A stretch of 64,000 nucleotides of DNA from Phoenix dactylifera (GCF_009389715.1 NC_052394.1:23376899-23440898), one strand, 5' to 3'. Shown: positions 13,801 to 28,800, counted from the first letter of the stretch. The notes: generated by a model from the letters alone, not told the origin. Program-made: numbers and translations.

Positions 13801-16800
13801 CTTTTGTAATCTTTCCGGATTTTCTAACAACTTGCCCCATGTCAACATCAAACTAAATATAATTAATACAGATCGAGTTAATCAAATTTAGAAGCATACC
13901 TCTATTTCTGATGATGTATAATGTCGGTCAAAATTCTCAATAAACACAAGGGTTCCTTGCTCATCAGCATTCTTCATTCTTACTTCCCAAGGCTGAATAA
14001 TTGAAAAAGAAAAACCAATAGATCAGATACACATTATTAAAAAGTGCTTATAGCATACATTAAATACTGAGAAACAAGATCTGAATTTCTTGCTTTATTT
14101 CTTCATCGCTTATCAAATAGTAGACAAAGGATTTGTCAGAATCTCCAGTACCGTGAGCATGGATATACCTAACCTCATAAGCTAAATTAGTAGAACAAAC
14201 ATACAAATAGGACTAGCACCTATTTAAAGATCCTAACAAACCAAAAGGTAAGTCAAACTTTTTTAGCATTAGCAGTAGAATAAACTCGCAAAAATAGCTC
14301 ATAACATGGATTGACTTCTTGCTAGATGTGATGTTGCACCCCTGCCATTAGATGACTGTAAATATTGTTCTTCTATGACCAAGAAATATTGGTACAAATC
14401 TTAGTTACCGGAAGTAGGGGCAAGTGTGGGGGCAGAGTTGGGTGCATATAGGAGAAGTGGGTCTCTCCAAAAAAAAATTGAAGGAAATGTTTAAGAAGCA
14501 GGTGTGTGGCAGATGAGTTTCTAGTGAGATTCGAAGCAGGTACACCACCCTGAGTGGACAGTGCCATCAATTATGTCAGTACTACAGTAATCAATGACGA
14601 GCAGGCAGCCATAACTGCAGTAAGCAGAATCTGCATATGTTCAAAGCTATAAAACAAAAAAACAGAATAGGCAAAAAAGGCCCAGAAATGGTAAATATAT
14701 TTTGCACTGCACAAGGATGACTAAACTAGCTGAATTGCACTGGATTAAAAGAAAATCAACTAGCAACACAAGATGTATACAGCTAACACAGTTGATTGTG
14801 ATTACTTTGTTATGGAGAAATCATGTGAACGAATGAAAAGAAAAGAAAATGCTAGCAAAAAAAAGGCTACTCACAAGTCCCTTGAACCACTTGCTTCTAT
14901 CCTGTTAACATGAAAATTGAAAAAAAAAGTAGATCAGCACCGAAGTTTTCATAGTTTTGCACCAAAAGTAACCTTTGACACAAAATAAAAGTTTAAAAAT
15001 ATACATAAAAGCATTTCCAGATGCATGGAAAGAAAGGTCATCAACTAACATGCTGAAGTTACATAAGCACAATCCCAGTGCCCAAGGCAGATAACATAGT
15101 TATACACCGTGAATTTATTCATACCCTTTTATTACCCTTTCTCAATGCAATCATTTGGATACTACAACCATTTTTCATGTACTTCAAACAGCCAAGGCGT
15201 GGACTTCTACTACTTGTTTTTTTCCTTTTTTTTAGAAAAAAAACTTTGTCCAAGGACAATGATATCACCAGATCTATATTCAAGAAAAGACACTTGAACA
15301 AACTATCAATTACCAATTGAATTTGTTCCATCAAGTAAAGCAGAAAAGGAAGAACCAAATCAATTTAGACTTATCCTAAATCAGGTCAGGTGTTCTATTA
15401 GATATCAATTGAAATTTATAGGTAACAGCTAAATATGCAGTTGATAAAGTTGAAACCCAGAATTCACCTCTGCATAGATGTGAATACACATAAAAAATGC
15501 TGACTTTTCTAGGCCTGTATTTATCCTGTCACCTGATAAGCCCAAGATAACATTACAAGAGGGAACACTATTACCAATAACCACCTTTTAAACTTTAAAG
15601 TTTCAGTTTCAAAGTCCATCCTTACTTTTAATTGGACCTGGAACACTAAGGATAGAATAGATCAGCACCAAAGAGGGAAAACCAAAAAGACATTAAGGTT
15701 ATTAAAAGATGAGAGAGCTGGACAGGAAAATTCTAATCATATTTGTGCTTTAGCACATTCTTGTGTAACATGATGATCACATAAGACAAGTCCATTAAAA
15801 AAAAAGGATGATTACATGCGACGAAAATATGTTTGCCAGGTTACATTATGTTATGAATGGGTTACCAGGAAGAAGGTTTAAATAGGTTCAGGATTATGAT
15901 ATCCTTCTGCCAGTTAGAGGCAGTGAAGCAATTAGAAAACCAAAATACCAGAAGAATAATACAAGAAATCAGCATGTACTTATGTGTAAATAATTGAGAA
16001 TATGTTTCAAAGTAGCCAAGCCATGCTATTCACATATACACCATCACAGAAATTTTGATCATATCATGTATCTTCACAAATAGGCTGATAAAGCCTATTA
16101 GTGTATTTTTGCTTTTATTTTACTTCTAAATCTAGAAAGCACATATGCTGCTCCAACACTGGATATAAGGCAACATTGGTCCAGTTATTTCAGCCAATTT
16201 GGATAAATTATATTCTACACGTTTGTCACTTTTGTATCTTCAGCCATAGGATGAAAATCAAGTTTGCATGAAAATCTTATAATCAAAGAACTAAAACTCA
16301 TTCCATATCATATCCTTTGTAGATTCTACCACAAATATTCTCCTAAGTTCATGCACGGATAATCTATCATTTAATAGTTACAAGTCCATTTGCCATTTTG
16401 TCCCAAGCACAACAAACTGTTAAACAGCCAAATGGATGAGAAATCTGGTATTCACATAATTTGTTTGCACATGTGCAGGTTCGCAATTGCACTTTCCCGC
16501 CAACATGTGATCAACATGGCTGTGACTTGAAAGCATATAGAAAAGAAGAAAGACTGAACAACAATGCAGCACGATTGGCATGAGACATTACTTTGAGAGG
16601 GTTTAATAAGAAGAAAGCTAAATGGTTGCCTGGACATCATTAACATGATAACTTCATTTTTAGTGCCTACATCTGTCATGTATGATATAAGATGGTTCAC
16701 TAGGCAATAACTCGTTTGCTGTTTTCAATCCACATATAAATCATAACCAACAAGCCATATTCTCTTATTCTAAATTAGTTTGATCAATTTTTTGGCCTTT

Positions 16801-19800
16801 CTTCCTTTTGAGGCTACAACAACTTTATTATCTTTCTTGAGGAAAAGGTCTATCCTTTGGTAAATCCAAGCTTCTTCATACTTTCCTGCAACTCCTCAGA
16901 TTTTTCTAGATCCAACAAAGCTTTCAAGACATATCAAAGTAAAGATAACCCATCTTTTACAAGATGCACTAAGTTTTCCATCAAAAGTTTATCATGTTTG
17001 AGAACATTCACCTTAGCAATCTCGTCTCTAAATGCTCATAATGTGTTCAATTTATTGCCAATGGTTTGAACCATGGTTCGCCGAACCGGCCCGTACCGGC
17101 CGTATCAGATCGGTCCGGCTAGCTACCAATACGGCGGAGCCGTGAAAACCGGTACGAGCTGGTTCTGTGCCGGAGATGAAGAAGCGAAGAGAAGGAGAGA
17201 GAGTGCGGGAAAGAGAGGGAGGGAGGCGGCCACTGGTCTCCTCCCTCCCTCTCTTCCATGCGCTCTTTCTCGTTCTCTTCTTCTTCCCCGGCTTCGGCGG
17301 GGAGGAGCTGGCCGGTTCGTACCAGTCGGTTCCAGCGGAAAAGAGCTGGCCGGTTCGTACCAGCCGGTTCCGGTACGAACCGAAATCGGAACCATACCGG
17401 TCACCTACCGGCCGGTACAAACCGGAACCGTACTGGTCCGGTAGGCGACCAATATGCCTACCGCTCCTGATACAGCGAACCTTGGTTTGAACCATGCAAT
17501 AATGTTGACGTTATTGCTTGTCTTAGATTACAAGCATCATGTTCTATCACCAGGCAATGTTGATTAAGACTGAGTTAACAAGAGAATGACACAAGAATAG
17601 TAGAAAACCTTTCGCCAGAAGGGTACAATAACAATAAAAAACCATCAATTAGATATCCAAACTGAACACATAATAAAGAAGCAGGAGGGGTATAAGGAGT
17701 ATACTGAAGGCATATATGAAGGATAGTGCACAGATAGGTCCACTCATGTTCATCAATTACCACCTACAAACAATAAGCATCGATGTGTATGGTAAATCTT
17801 ACCGTATCTGGTCTCCTGGTTACTTCCAATGTTTGAGGGTCAGCTTTTTTATCTTTCGCCACTATAACAGCAGGAGATGTCTTCTTCCAGGAGTTATCCA
17901 AAGTTTCGGTTTTCTTTTCATTAAGCTTCACCTTACCAGAAGATACCTTATCTACGGGTTTTGCCAGGCCATCAGTCAATCTCATTTTTTTCGAAGGTTT
18001 ATCTTCTGACTTTGGATATCCAACACTGGCTTCAAACTTTGGCTTCTGATATTCATCACCAATTGCTTCAAATGCTGCTCCAGGTTTTGGCTTCTGATCT
18101 GGTCTTCTCTTTACTCCCACTGTTTGAAGGTCAGCTTTTTTAACTTTGTCCTCCAGAGCAGCAGGAGACACCTTCTTCAGGGATTCATCTAAAGGTTTGG
18201 CTTTCTTCTCCCCAAGCTTCACCTTCTCAGAGGACACCTTATCCAGGGGTTTTGCTGGGTCATCAGTCAATGTCATTTTCCTCGAAGGTTTATCTTCCGA
18301 CTTCTGATCTCCGCTAGAATTTGCTTCAAACTTTGGCTTCTGATCCTCTTTCCAGTTTAAAAGATACTTAACTGAAATATGTTCAAACATAGGAAGATCA
18401 GAAAAACATGAAGTTCAAAGTTCAAATTACAAACACAAACAGGAAAAATGACAGTGAAATACTTGCCTTCAACACCAGCTATTCTATCTGCTATCTTTTC
18501 AGATATTTCATAGCTTCCAACATCAAATGTGCGATAAAAGATGTAATCAGCCATAGCCAATTCTTCGCTGGAAGGTTGTCGATTCCTCTCGTCCTTTGAA
18601 GTGCAGATTACACAACATTTGCCAGCTATAGCTTCCTATTTTTACATTTATAAAATGTTAAGATAATTTCGCCAAATAATTATTTTCTCAAGGACATTAA
18701 AAGAAATAGAGAGAACAAGTATAGAACAAAAAGATACCATGGATCCGTGCAAATAAAGCACAATAATATGCTCCCATCCAATAAAACACAAAAAGTGCAC
18801 CAAGCAATCAGATATAAAAATGATTTTGGCCAAAAGAACCTTTCAAACATTAAGGGATGGTAGTTAGAATAACATGTCAACTTCAAAAGATGGCAGCACA
18901 AGACAAACAACGGAGCAAGCTCAGATGTAGCACTTGGGAATATCTCTTGCTGAATCAGTGTCAGACTTGCAGTGGCCATGCAGATTCCTCGTAGATAGGT
19001 TACTCAATCCTAAAGCAACCCAATAGAGATGCACAATCACACTGGGAAAGCATAATATTTGATTTAGATTGATTTAAAATGGTTTTATATAAAGCTAGGT
19101 GCTAATTTTAGGGTAAGCTAATCCACCTATACTGAACATTAGGAGATTGTAAGATACATGGGGAAAAAAATCGTTATCAATTCACAGAATACAGGAATTA
19201 CAAAAATATATTACAAGTTTTCAAGTATCATAACAACAATCGTGTGACCCAACTTATGAAGGTAACAGGATTGCAGTCCATGACTTAGTTTAAGCAATTG
19301 ATTGGCAATTTGTAAACTCCTTATTCCATGATTGCAGCTTCTAGATGAATGGACTAATACTGAAACCCTGCAATATCCCATATTAATCTATGCTTAATAT
19401 AGTGTTATATGAAAAAAAAAAGATGAGATAAAAGCCCATGCCTCAACAAATATTAAAGCTATCAACCAGTCTCCAACTAAAATCTCTACTATCCTAGTGA
19501 ACCCTTCATAGATAAGACAAAAACAAGCAAACAATTATCTCAGCTAAGTTTTTCATGGTGTCTTCTATCCTGTTTCTGTTTGGCTTTTTGACCATAATTT
19601 GCACCTACAGAAAAAGTGCAATATGGACTCCTTCCCCCGTTCACTTGGACACCTTCCAAGTTTAGGGGAACCTTCAAGGATTAAAAGGTTGCATGAGCAT
19701 AAATTGCAGGATCAACAAGGGATCATTTGCTAGATCATTTGCTACCTATACCTGACACTTGGACATGAGAATTGGTATGGCACTTGGGTCTTGTACTATA

Positions 19801-22800
19801 AGAATAAGTCACTACATAATGGAAGGATGTGGCTCTTGAACTCACACCTAACACGCACTGGTGTCCCTGTAGAAAAGTTACAAGAATTCTAGATTCAATA
19901 ACAGTACAGTTCTTGCCCTTAGTTGCAACGGAAAAAACTGTTGCATCAATCCAAAAGATCAACAGTATTAATGACAAAAGCCAATTCATGCTAGATTAGA
20001 ACCCAAAGGATTCATATATCCCCAAAACTCACCCATTCTGTTACAACCAATCAAGAGAGCCAACAATATTCACAATAGAAAAGGACAAGTTATTCAAGCA
20101 CAGTTTATCATCCAAACAATCCATATACTTCTAAATCTCATTTTCTCCATTACAAATCACCGACAATCTTAAAATATCAAATGTCATGACAAGATCCAAT
20201 TTGGGTTAAAAGCTAATATTCTCCTCTAGTAAGGCATCTAAAAATTGCCAAAGATTGTATGAGTTATGACTGCAGCTTGGAAAAGTAAAGTCTCAATTTT
20301 CATTTTAAACAATCAAACTCTCAACTTTCATTTAGAATCTCCATACAAACCCCTCATGATTACTAAAAATGTTTATTTCCCAAAACTGGCAACCATGTTG
20401 GAACAATGTTGAATCCTTTAGGTTGCAACAGCTCTATTTCTCACAACAGAAAAACAAGAACTATAACACAAGAACATGTGAAACATATTTTAACATTTTT
20501 TGAAAAAAAAAATTTCAAAATTTCTAAAAGTTTCAAGAGTTATTTTGGTTCAAGGATTTAAGTGCTGTCGGCACAGGGGTGTGCCAGAAAGTGGCTGACA
20601 TGGCATGTGTTGTGCCATGCAATTCCATGTTAGGTGGGAAAAAAATAAACCAAAACCCTTCATAATAAAAAAAATTAAAAGAATAACTTAATAAGTGCAA
20701 TGTCAGCCAAATATTAGGTTACTGATATCAAGCTAGCATAGTATGTTCCAGCTGGTACAGACCAACATTAGTAACCAAAAACCATGGTTTGGATTCATAG
20801 AACTAGCCTACCTACAAGTAGGGCTGCAAGCTAGACAGGATGGATCAGATACTAGCACACCCCAAATCCAATTCATATTGGAAACAGGTCATATAAATGA
20901 ACCCAAGCATAATCCATGTCCATCCAGGTTAGATTTAATCAGGTTTAACATTCATAGATCAATCCATCACATTTTTCGAGTTACATTGGGTCAAAAACAA
21001 TCCAAACACAAAGCACATAAACATGTATATATTGATACCTAATTATATTATAAACAAATTATGCAATAAAATAAAAATAAGAAACATGTAGAATATCAAC
21101 AATATATTGCACAGAAGATTTGATTGATAATGGCATACAAATTATAAAAACAGCACAAATCAATAACATGCTACATCAGTTCTCTAAATAGAAAGAAAAA
21201 TAATTTCTTATGATCGAGGAGCGCTTCCAAAATTTATAGTATACTAGTTTTGGAGCTATTCGGGTTGGTTTGGTTTTTGATTGAGAACTTAGTGATCCAA
21301 ATCCAATCCATGTTTGGAGCAGGTCATATTTTTCAATCCAAGCCTAGCCCAAATAACTTGGGTGTGGATTGGATCAAATTATTTTTGTATTGGCTCCATC
21401 TTAAAAGTAGGTCCATTCAATCCACTTTCAACCATACCCACAAGTCCAATAATCATAATTAGGCACTCATCAATACATATATACATACATAAATACATGC
21501 ACGCACATACACCAGTTCTCATTACCTTAGACAATATAAATTGTTAGTATACAACCAATATGATGACATACAAAAGATAATATTCTATTCACCTTTTTTA
21601 CTTCCTTAAATAGATTTTTCAGGTAAATATATTTCAAACTTAATACCTAAAAACAGGTTCCAATCTCGTATTTACCATAACAATCGAGATTTCAACATCT
21701 TGGTTCTAAAATATTGATCAAGATCTCAAAAAATCTCAAATCTTTCCATAATCTCCCACCTTCTATCTTGATCAAGAAAAACAGAGATCTCGGTCACTAT
21801 CTCAACTTTTAAAACCTTGATTCCATTGTTAAAATGAGATTGTTAATGATGCTTCATGGGATTCAAGAAATTCTCTCAACCAAGCAAGTTACTGCCTCAA
21901 AATTCAACTCAATACTGGCTTGTTCTAAAAAAAAACAAATCAAACACAAGCCCAAATCTTAAGCTCAAAATAAGCAGATAGAACACAAGCTTGGTCCAAC
22001 ACACTTGTATTCAACTCCATATAGGTTGAAGAATATAATTATACATTATTATTTTTATTTGTTATTTGTAAGAACACTTGACATGTTCCTTATGATATTC
22101 AATGCATCTCAGCCATTAGATCTAAGATCTCACAGTTTTTAAGGTTTGTTTACTTGTCAACATTATACTTGTTAAATATACAAACTAAGGCCTTGTATCT
22201 ACCGATATGGGGTGTTAGGATGGGATGGAAGAGATGTACAAGAAAGCTCCAAAAACCAACCCTCTGCCGCACCTATTTCTCATCCCCTCTCTGTTTTTTG
22301 TGCTATCTAAGGAACCTCTATGACAAGCAATGGTGGAACCAAAAAGAAAGCTAAAGCCCCTAGATATCATATCTCTAGGCCTATCTAGGAGTCCAATTCT
22401 CCTCCATGCCTATGGCCTCCTAGATTCAAGAACCAGCGACAGCAACTTTCAATCTCGTCCAGTAGTAGAGCTGGCTAAAAAATGCTTGGGTCTCCTGAGG
22501 ACTCAAATGACAATGGTAGCAGCCCCATTGCTATTCTCCCCTTTTCCTACTCTCTCCCTCTCTCTAGAGCTTATTGCATATGATCCCCCCTGATCTGTAC
22601 TTACTCCAATTGTTTCTTGTTCCTCTCTGAAACCCCAAGGCATGGAAATCTGAAATTGGAGCCATTCTGAAGTGAGCTTATAATCAAACTTAAGCTTATA
22701 ACCTAGCTCAGATTCTGCAATCTCATCTTGTTTACACCCTCAGATCCAAGCACCTTTTATGTTCTTTATTCTTAAAAGGAGAAAAAGTACCTTCTTTTCT

Positions 22801-25800
22801 GTTCTTATTTTGAGCTAATATAGCTTGAAACTTTTTTTTTTCTTGACTACTTCCATCCTTTTTGGTGCTAACAGCGCTGACACTGCACATGGACTTGACT
22901 TTCTCGAATAAGACCTCTACTGAGCAACTTTTTCACTTGTCTTTTCAATTCTTCATATTCAGCGGGACTCATTCTATAGGCTGGTAGATTGGGCAACACT
23001 GCTGCAGGTACTAAATCTATTGCATGCTGAATGTCCCACAAAGGAGGAAGGCTTTTGGACAGCTCCCTCTGGAACCAAGTCTTGAAATTCATACAGCAAC
23101 CCTTTCATACCAGGTTCTAACTCCTTTTGTTGGTTGTTATTTTCACTTGGAGCATCCCGAACAATTGACAATGCCCTTTACTTTCAGCAGCAAATTTCTT
23201 TTCAGATCGCATGTTTAAAGCTTTCTTTTGTGATGTCTTAAGTTGAAATTCTTCATGTTTTTTCGGCTGCAGCCTAATTTTTTGCCCATTGTATGAAAAC
23301 GAATAGGTATTGATTTCATGATGATGATGTGCTTTTCTATCATACTGCAAAGGCCGTCCCAATATAGTATGGGATACCCTCATTGGAATTACATCACAGC
23401 AAACAGAATCAACGTACTTATCTCCAACTGAAAAAGTTACCAAACACTACTAAGTGACTAAGAGGGAAGTATCATGTATCCAGGCAACTTCGTAGGGTTG
23501 GGGGTGATCCTTTGTCTTCAACTTGAGCTTATCAACAAGCTTTTGAGAAACCATATTCATGCAGCTGCTTCTGTCTATAATTTCACAATCTGATCTACAC
23601 TAAGCCAATTCCTTATGATGGGAATCAGCCCACTTAAATGTCTGAAGATATGCAGGAACTTAAAAAGATCATTAAAGAGTAAAGAGTCTCTAGAATGTGT
23701 CGGTCAAAGGAGTCTTTTAATTTTCCAATTGGGTCTTTAAATGTAGTCTTCAATCATCTGTCAAAGTTTAGTTCCAAGGGCTGATTTATTATTCAAAGTC
23801 TTGAAAGTTTCAGAGTCTATGTAAGGCTTCCTTGTATGTCTTTGAAGGCAGGAATGAATTAAGTTATATGTTTATCTCGCTCGTGTTATTCTAGAACTAA
23901 CTTTTCTGGGATTAGATCTTGTCTTACGAGCTATCCAAGGAGGTTGACTCCTCCTACACTTCATTGCCACCACAAAATTTCCATCCATTATTTATCCTTC
24001 TTTTTCTGCCCTGACTTCTAGGCTACATCAGCATTACATCATTTTATAGCATAATGTTCCTCAAAATGTACAATATATAACAATAGTATATGTATGGATA
24101 AATTTATTGCTTAAAAAGCTCAAAACTTTTTCTATGCATATTGTCATAAGAGCTACTTACCTGTATGTTGTTTCAACGTTATAATGTCAATAAGGGGCTT
24201 TCTAGAGCCCTATAGTCGAAGTTGCATTGCAACTCAAGTTGCATTGCAACTCAAGTTGCACTAATTGACATACAAGGAAGCTCGCTTCTTGTGTTTGGAG
24301 GAGAGTTTGGGGAAAAAAGGAACGTCTCTAACAAACATTCCATTGGACACATTGCAAGCGAACACTAGGTCAAATACTTGATCTACATGGAGATGAGGGT
24401 GTTCATGAAGAGGTCAAAGATGAAACCCCAATGGCAAGGGCCTAGGCATGCACTTGGGCACCTATAGAGAGGGACCGGGCGGCGATGCAAGCCTTGAGGA
24501 GGGCAGAGAAGGTGAAGGAGAGGGGAAAAATAGGAGGCCATAGAGATGGAGGTGGCCCACGATGGCAACGGAGCAGGCAGAATAGAGCGTGACACCGTGG
24601 ATAACGGCAACCTAGAGGAACAGGTTTGGGTAGCGGACCTAAGCGAAGACGAGGAGTGGGCATGGGTGGGTAAAGATGCAGTGGTCGATGAGGCAATGAA
24701 AGAGATGGGCAATGAGGAAGTTGTTGCAGTGAAGTCTGAGGCGGAGGGAGCGGTTGTGGGCCTCTAATGGGGGGCGTTCTCGGTCCCCAAGCCCCTCACC
24801 ATTGCCTTCCTTTGCCGCTTGGCTTCTAGCCGGGTTGCAATGCTGCCGTGGACCGATTTGAAGGTAAGCGCCAAAGTTTTGCCCATAGAAATTGGAATTG
24901 GCAGCAAATCCCTACGCCTAAATTAGATAGAACACAACTTGGATGGATGAAAATTGATGCACAGTGGCTATTCATTTAAATTGGAATGAAGGATACAGAG
25001 TACAAGTGCAAACAAATAAATCTAGTGGCGTATACAAGGTTTTTGCACTAGCCCAATCTACTAAGGACTCGAAAGGAATTCCAAATAGCCCAATCTAGCA
25101 GAGATAGACATTCCTCTGGCTAGCCTAATCTAGTGAGAACTTGATGTGGTTTTCCCTAGCCCAAGCCCTAAGGCCGAATCATACAAGTGGACTCTCCACA
25201 GGTTTCTTCACAATCTGGATGGATACCCCGCACTTCTGCCTTTCAAGAGTATTTATAGACTGCAAGGTTGGATACAGTTGTTGGGATGCAGTTGCCCTTG
25301 GCTGCGGTTGGCTACAGTTGGCTGTGGTTGGCTGTAGCTAGTGGATTGGCTGCCGTTGGCTCGCGGGATCCGGCTGATCGGGCCGCGCATCTTGGAAAGC
25401 TTGGCGCGCACCCAGGCGAGGTTCTTTGCAATGCTCCTTGGTCTTTTGGACCCTTGGGGTGGGATTTGGGAGGATGCCCAGCTAGTATAGTAGGGGGCCG
25501 CTGCTGCGGCGCGCCCGCGCACGGCCAAGGCCAAGGTCACGACTCGGCCAAATCCATTTGCAATGCTCCTCAGACTTTGGAACTCTCGAGGTGGGCTTTG
25601 GGCAGATGCCCTACTGGCTTAGTAGGAGGTTGCTGCTGCAGTGCGCCTGCGCAAGGCCACGAAGCGATCTGGCTCGAGCCAGATTCATTTGCAATGCCCC
25701 TCAGTACTTTGGAATCTTCGGGATGAGCTTTGGCCGGATGCCCTATTGGGGTAGTAGGGAAGAAATTGTCCGCTGGAGTCAGACAAGAGCGCGCGAAGCT

Positions 25801-28800
25801 GATGGGCGCGCTCAAGCTTGTGGCTTGCGCGCTTGGGCAAGAGCGCGCGCAAGGGGCGCACGGCTGGTCAGGCGCTCAGAAGCTTGTGAGTTGCGCGCTC
25901 AGCCGTTGCCTTGTTTGGTTGGCGCGCGCGGCTGGCCAGGTGCGCAAGCACTTGTGCGTAGCACACACAGCCGTTGGTTCGTTTGGCTAGCGCGCTCATC
26001 TGGTCGGATGCGCTCGTCTGGTCAGGCGCGCTCAGCTGGCCCGAGCGCGTAGACACTGACGCGTAGTGTGCTCGGCCCTTGCCTTGCTCGATTGGCGCCT
26101 ATTGTGCTAATGGGATGAATTCTGGCACGCGGGCTAGTTCTACGTGCTACCGTTGGTATTGTCGTCGCGCACAGGCGCTGGTCTTGGCCTGCGCATGTAC
26201 TTGTTTGCCTTTGCCTTTTTTGGCCACCTAAGGCTTGGTCAGCCTCTAGGCTCATCAGTTGCCCGATCTGGTCCTTGAGTGTTGCTTGGACCTCGCCTGG
26301 CTGAGTGCCATGGCTGTGCAGTTTTGGAGGGTTTTCATCAATCCCCCTCCCTTCAAGAACATCCTTGTCCTCAAGGATGAAAGTTGGGTATGACCGAGCT
26401 ACCTCGTCATAGTCCTCCTAGGTAGCCTTCTCTTTCGGTAATTAGTCCCACTGAATAAGGACTTGCCATACCTTCTGGCAAATTCGTCCTCTTCACCACA
26501 TTCAGTACTCGAAGGCTTGGATTGGTTGAAGAAGTAGTCGGCCCTCCTCATCGAAGGATGGTAGTCCCTGCTCAATCAAAGTTGGGTTACCTAACTTTTC
26601 TTCCAGTTTGGATACATGAAAGACTGGATGAAGTCTTGATGTGGCTGACAATTTCAATCGGTAGGCAACTTCTCTAATGCGCTCTAAGATCTTGAATGGC
26701 CCGTAATATCTCTGAGAAAGCTTGTGGCTGAACTTATCCTTGAGTAACTTTTGCTTGAAAGGCTCTAGCTTCAGATAGACATACTGGCCCGGTTCGAAGA
26801 TGACTTCTCTTCAACCCTTGTCGTAATATCTTTTCATTCTTTCCTACACCTTCTGAAGCTCCTTAACATTTCCAAAGACTTTGTCTTGTGCCATTAATTC
26901 TTTCTCAATTTCGATGCTTTTAGCCGTGCCTCTCTCATAAGAAGTTAAAATTGGGAGAAAAGTGCCATACACTAGCTCAAAGGGACTCATTTTAATAGAA
27001 GAGTGGTGGGAAGTATTATACCAAAATTCAGCCCATGTAAGGTATTCTTCCCATCGTATTTGTTGCTCATGGCAAAAACAGCGCAGATACTGTTCCAAAG
27101 TTTGGTTGATGACCTCTGTCCGCTCGTCGGTCTGCGGGTGGTATGAAGAACTGTACTTGAGCTTGCTCCCTTGCAGTGTGAATAGTTTCTTCCAAAAGGC
27201 GCTCATAAAGACATTGTCTCAGTCCGTGATGATGCTTTACGGCACTCCATGTAGCCGTACTATCATCTTCACAAATACTTTGACCATTGATTTTGCTGTG
27301 CAAGGATGTTTAAGTGCAATAAAATGTGCATACTTACTCAGCCGATCTACTACTGCCAAGATGACCTCGTAGCCCCTGCTTACCGGCAATCCATCTATGA
27401 AGTCCATGCTCAAATCTTCCCAAATAAGGCTTGGAATGGAAAGTGGTTGTAGTAGTCCCGGAGGTGCTCTTGGGTCATATTTGACCTTTTGGCATATATC
27501 GCATGCGGCCACTAGAGTTTTGATCTATTGCTTCAGTCCCTCCCAAAAGAAAAAATGCTTCACACGCAAATAGGTGCGAAGCCAGCCGAAATGGCCCCCT
27601 TCCTTATTGTTATGGAAGTGGTTTAAGATGCTTTGTCTCAAATTAGGGGGGTCAGGAACATAAAAACTACGCAAAATACGATCATATATATGTATGGGCT
27701 TAGTTTTCGCTATTATTCAATGATTTGTTCAATGGCTAGTTTCCATGATATATTCCACTAATTGGCAAGACTATGAAACTATCGAGTATTATCGGTGTTT
27801 TTGATAATCTAAGCCACCCTAGCACAAACACCATGCATACCACTTGATATTTTCAGTGATTTGTCTAATGGCTAGTTTTTGTGACACATTCCATCATGGG
27901 TAACATTATGAAATTATCCTGTATTATTGGTGTCCTTGATAATCCAAGCTACCCTAACATAAAAACTATGCATACCACTAGCAAAAATATCATCAATCAA
28001 GGCATAAAGCATAGTATACTACTTCGATACTGCTCAGGATTGAGTATTGGATGCATTTATCCTACTATGTTGACCTTTTGGCTGGAATTTATATGGACAA
28101 TACATGGTCATGTGAGTAAACCCGCCATAGGAATCTCAAGTTGAGTATTTTTGCTATCTATTATACTCTTGTCCGTTTTAGCAAATCGTTTTGAAATAGG
28201 GAGGGTGATCCACGAACATTATAATCGCCCAAGCTTATATGCTTGGGGATGCCCCGTTCAGTAATCGACCCAGAACCCCTAAACAACTAGGTAAAGCCCC
28301 AAACTACTTTAGCAAGTCATTGTTGCCACATCAATGTCTTGTGAAGCATCTAGGGGATAAGAAGTGTAGTATGTACCAAAATAACAATTGGTCAAAAAAT
28401 TTTACTCTATCACAAGTGGTTTCCATCAGGGTATACTGTACCAGCCCGTACCGGCTGATACGAGCCGGTATGAACCGGTCCGAGCAGAGACCAGTACCAA
28501 ATCAGCATGGGATCCGGTACCGAAAGCTTTTCAGTGAAAAACCGACCGGTACGACTGCCATACCGGTATGAAACCGGTACGTACCAGTCCAGACCGCCAC
28601 CGGTACCGGTACGGCGGACCTTGGTTTCCATAATAACCTAATCATGGATGGCCCATCTCACCAGTTCTTCTCGCAGCAACTTCAATTCCTCAAAGCCCAT
28701 ATTTTATTGGCATGTTGTGCCTCGCATAATAATCCCATGCCCACTACTTAAGGCATCTTTTTTTTTTGAGCCTCATCTCAAGATAGGCAAACTCAACCTC

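Noticed and set aside
17052..17495. Several overlapping frames of 70-147 codons on both strands
   Set aside because: They arise from the palindromic GGTACCGG element, whose words avoid stops in all frames.
25253..26255. Frames up to 164 codons in the GC-rich block
   Set aside because: Tandem and GCGC-rich repeats open several frames at once; no known domain.
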